Assembly: GCA_958295945.1 (NCBI GenBank)
Contig: OY282386.1
Coordinates: 4,520,204-4,584,203 of the forward strand
Origin: Candidatus Poribacteria bacterium
GTDB taxonomy: Bacteria; Poribacteria; WGA-4E; WGA-3G
Length of the DNA stretch: 64,000 nucleotides
Direction of reading: 5' to 3'
Below the pieces are notes generated by a model. It had not been told where the DNA came from. It worked only from the letters and a program-made list of their open reading frames with translations, and made no database searches. Positions within the stretch are counted from its first letter, which is position 1. Every line of letters starts with the position of its first letter. This document shows, in pieces, positions 63,415 through 64,000 of the stretch. The position numbers were made by a program, and so were the translations under genes.

Positions 63415-64000
63415 ATGTTTCTACGGGATATTATTACCGAATTAACTCGGAAACGAGTTGTCCGGTTCGGATTATATACACTCGGATGTCTTGGAATCTT
63501 ATGCTTATGTCTTGTTTTAGTTGGGGCATACTATATTTCACCGACTGCTTCAACAGAGGAGATTGTTTCAGTTACAATTGTACCGGGAAGTAGCACATCA
63601 GTAATTGCGAAACACCTGGCTACAAATAATCTGATTCGTAGTCCTCTCGTATTCAAACTTGCAGTTCGGTATCGTGGTATTGGAACGCAACTACGTGCAG
63701 GCACTTACGAACTCAGTCGGGATATGCCGCTTACGCGGATTCTTGATGAACTAAAAAAAGGGCAAATTGAATATGAAACCTTTACTGTACCAGAGGGTTT
63801 TACTGCTAAAGCGATAGCTGAACTTTGGGAGGAATCTGGTTTAGGCAAAACAGAAACGTTTCGTAGCGCGATGAAATCAACTGAGTTATTGGAAAAATAT
63901 CTGCCAGAAGGGATTTCAGCGGAAGGTTATCTTTTTCCAGACACTTACAAATTTGCTAAAGGGAGTAGTGCTGAAACAGTTGTACAAATGATGCTTGCTG
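63415..64000 (+). CDS. mltG: endolytic transglycosylase MltG, truncated by window end
   Basis: The frame opens at ATG 63415 with GGAG at 63404 and is still open at the window edge (195 codons). It has a short cytosolic N terminus, one membrane helix (about residues 18-42) and the YceG/MltG domain: TIVPGSSTSVIAKHLA, LRAGTYELS, TVPEGFTAKAIAEL and EGYLFPDTYKF, the last including the family's catalytic glutamate region. It cuts nascent peptidoglycan at the inner membrane. The C-terminal part lies outside the window. Confidence 0.9.
   Translation, partial: MFLRDIITELTRKRVVRFGLYTLGCLGILCLCLVLVGAYYISPTASTEEIVSVTIVPGSSTSVIAKHLATNNLIRSPLVFKLAVRYRGIGTQLRAGTYELSRDMPLTRILDELKKGQIEYETFTVPEGFTAKAIAELWEESGLGKTETFRSAMKSTELLEKYLPEGISAEGYLFPDTYKFAKGSSAETVVQMMLA

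Overview
The window reads as chromosomal DNA of an uncultured, AT-leaning, Gram-negative-type bacterium. The best taxonomic guess is a Candidatus Poribacteria-like lineage (inference). The mix supports this: two phytanoyl-CoA dioxygenase-family genes, a Cys-type sulfatase, a GH95 fucosidase, a mannonate-dehydratase-like gene, cohesin/dockerin proteins without a visible cellulosome, a CRTAC1-type FG-GAP protein, LamG and FlgD-type tails, and a run of formylglycine-generating-enzyme-like (FGE-like) genes. No rRNA, tRNA, CRISPR array or complete transposase gene was seen.

Layout. 0.2-6.4 kb: an RsbW/STAS/RsbU partner-switch cassette running into DUF58 and BatA-like genes. 6.4-16.3 kb: PhyH dioxygenase, rph-rdgB, efp-accB-accC, an FG-GAP protein, pncB and a fatty-acid desaturase. 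16.3-18.7 kb: scrambled accessory DNA with two tandem Uma2 genes bounded by remnants of a second pncB 3' end and a FlgD-like tail fragment. 18.7-28.1 kb: a 14-WD40 cohesin/dockerin protein, a second PhyH, an FtsX-type ABC exporter with a beta-barrel-like partner, and a fused TRAP permease. 28.2-32.8 kb: a TPR protein on the minus strand, a 666-bp remnant with IS256-like ends, then mannonate-dehydratase-like and sulfatase genes.

32.8-48.0 kb holds the most unusual block. A GrpE-like gene overlaps an Hsp70 gene whose product lacks the C-terminal lid. Eight co-directional genes then share one N-terminal module of about 135 residues, which I read as a helical segment plus a divergent J domain without HPD. 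It is fused either to a 7-blade WD40 propeller (two genes) or to an FGE-like domain without the catalytic cysteines (six genes). A DUF2971 gene and a small unknown gene sit among them. Near-identical tracts with swapped C-terminal domains show active recombination. I propose a chaperone-linked recognition system with diversifying receptors.

48.0-64.0 kb: GH95 fucosidase, LamG protein, a second BatA-like protein, then a minus-strand run. The run includes a dockerin-thioredoxin gene whose first active-site cysteine position is an in-frame TGA followed by a SECIS-like hairpin (candidate selenoprotein), pyruvate dehydrogenase-type E2, Gfo/Idh oxidoreductase, gamma-carbonic anhydrase, an ABC-2 exporter with a PspA-like protein, and a DNA methyltransferase. 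ruvX and a truncated mltG close the window on the plus strand.

The gaps carry many short hairpin repeats in which GTAG (CTAC on the other strand) sits beside a stem of changing sequence, like REP elements. Others are small inverted-repeat elements of MITE type; one supplies the stop codon of pncB and one appears inserted inside a REP hairpin.
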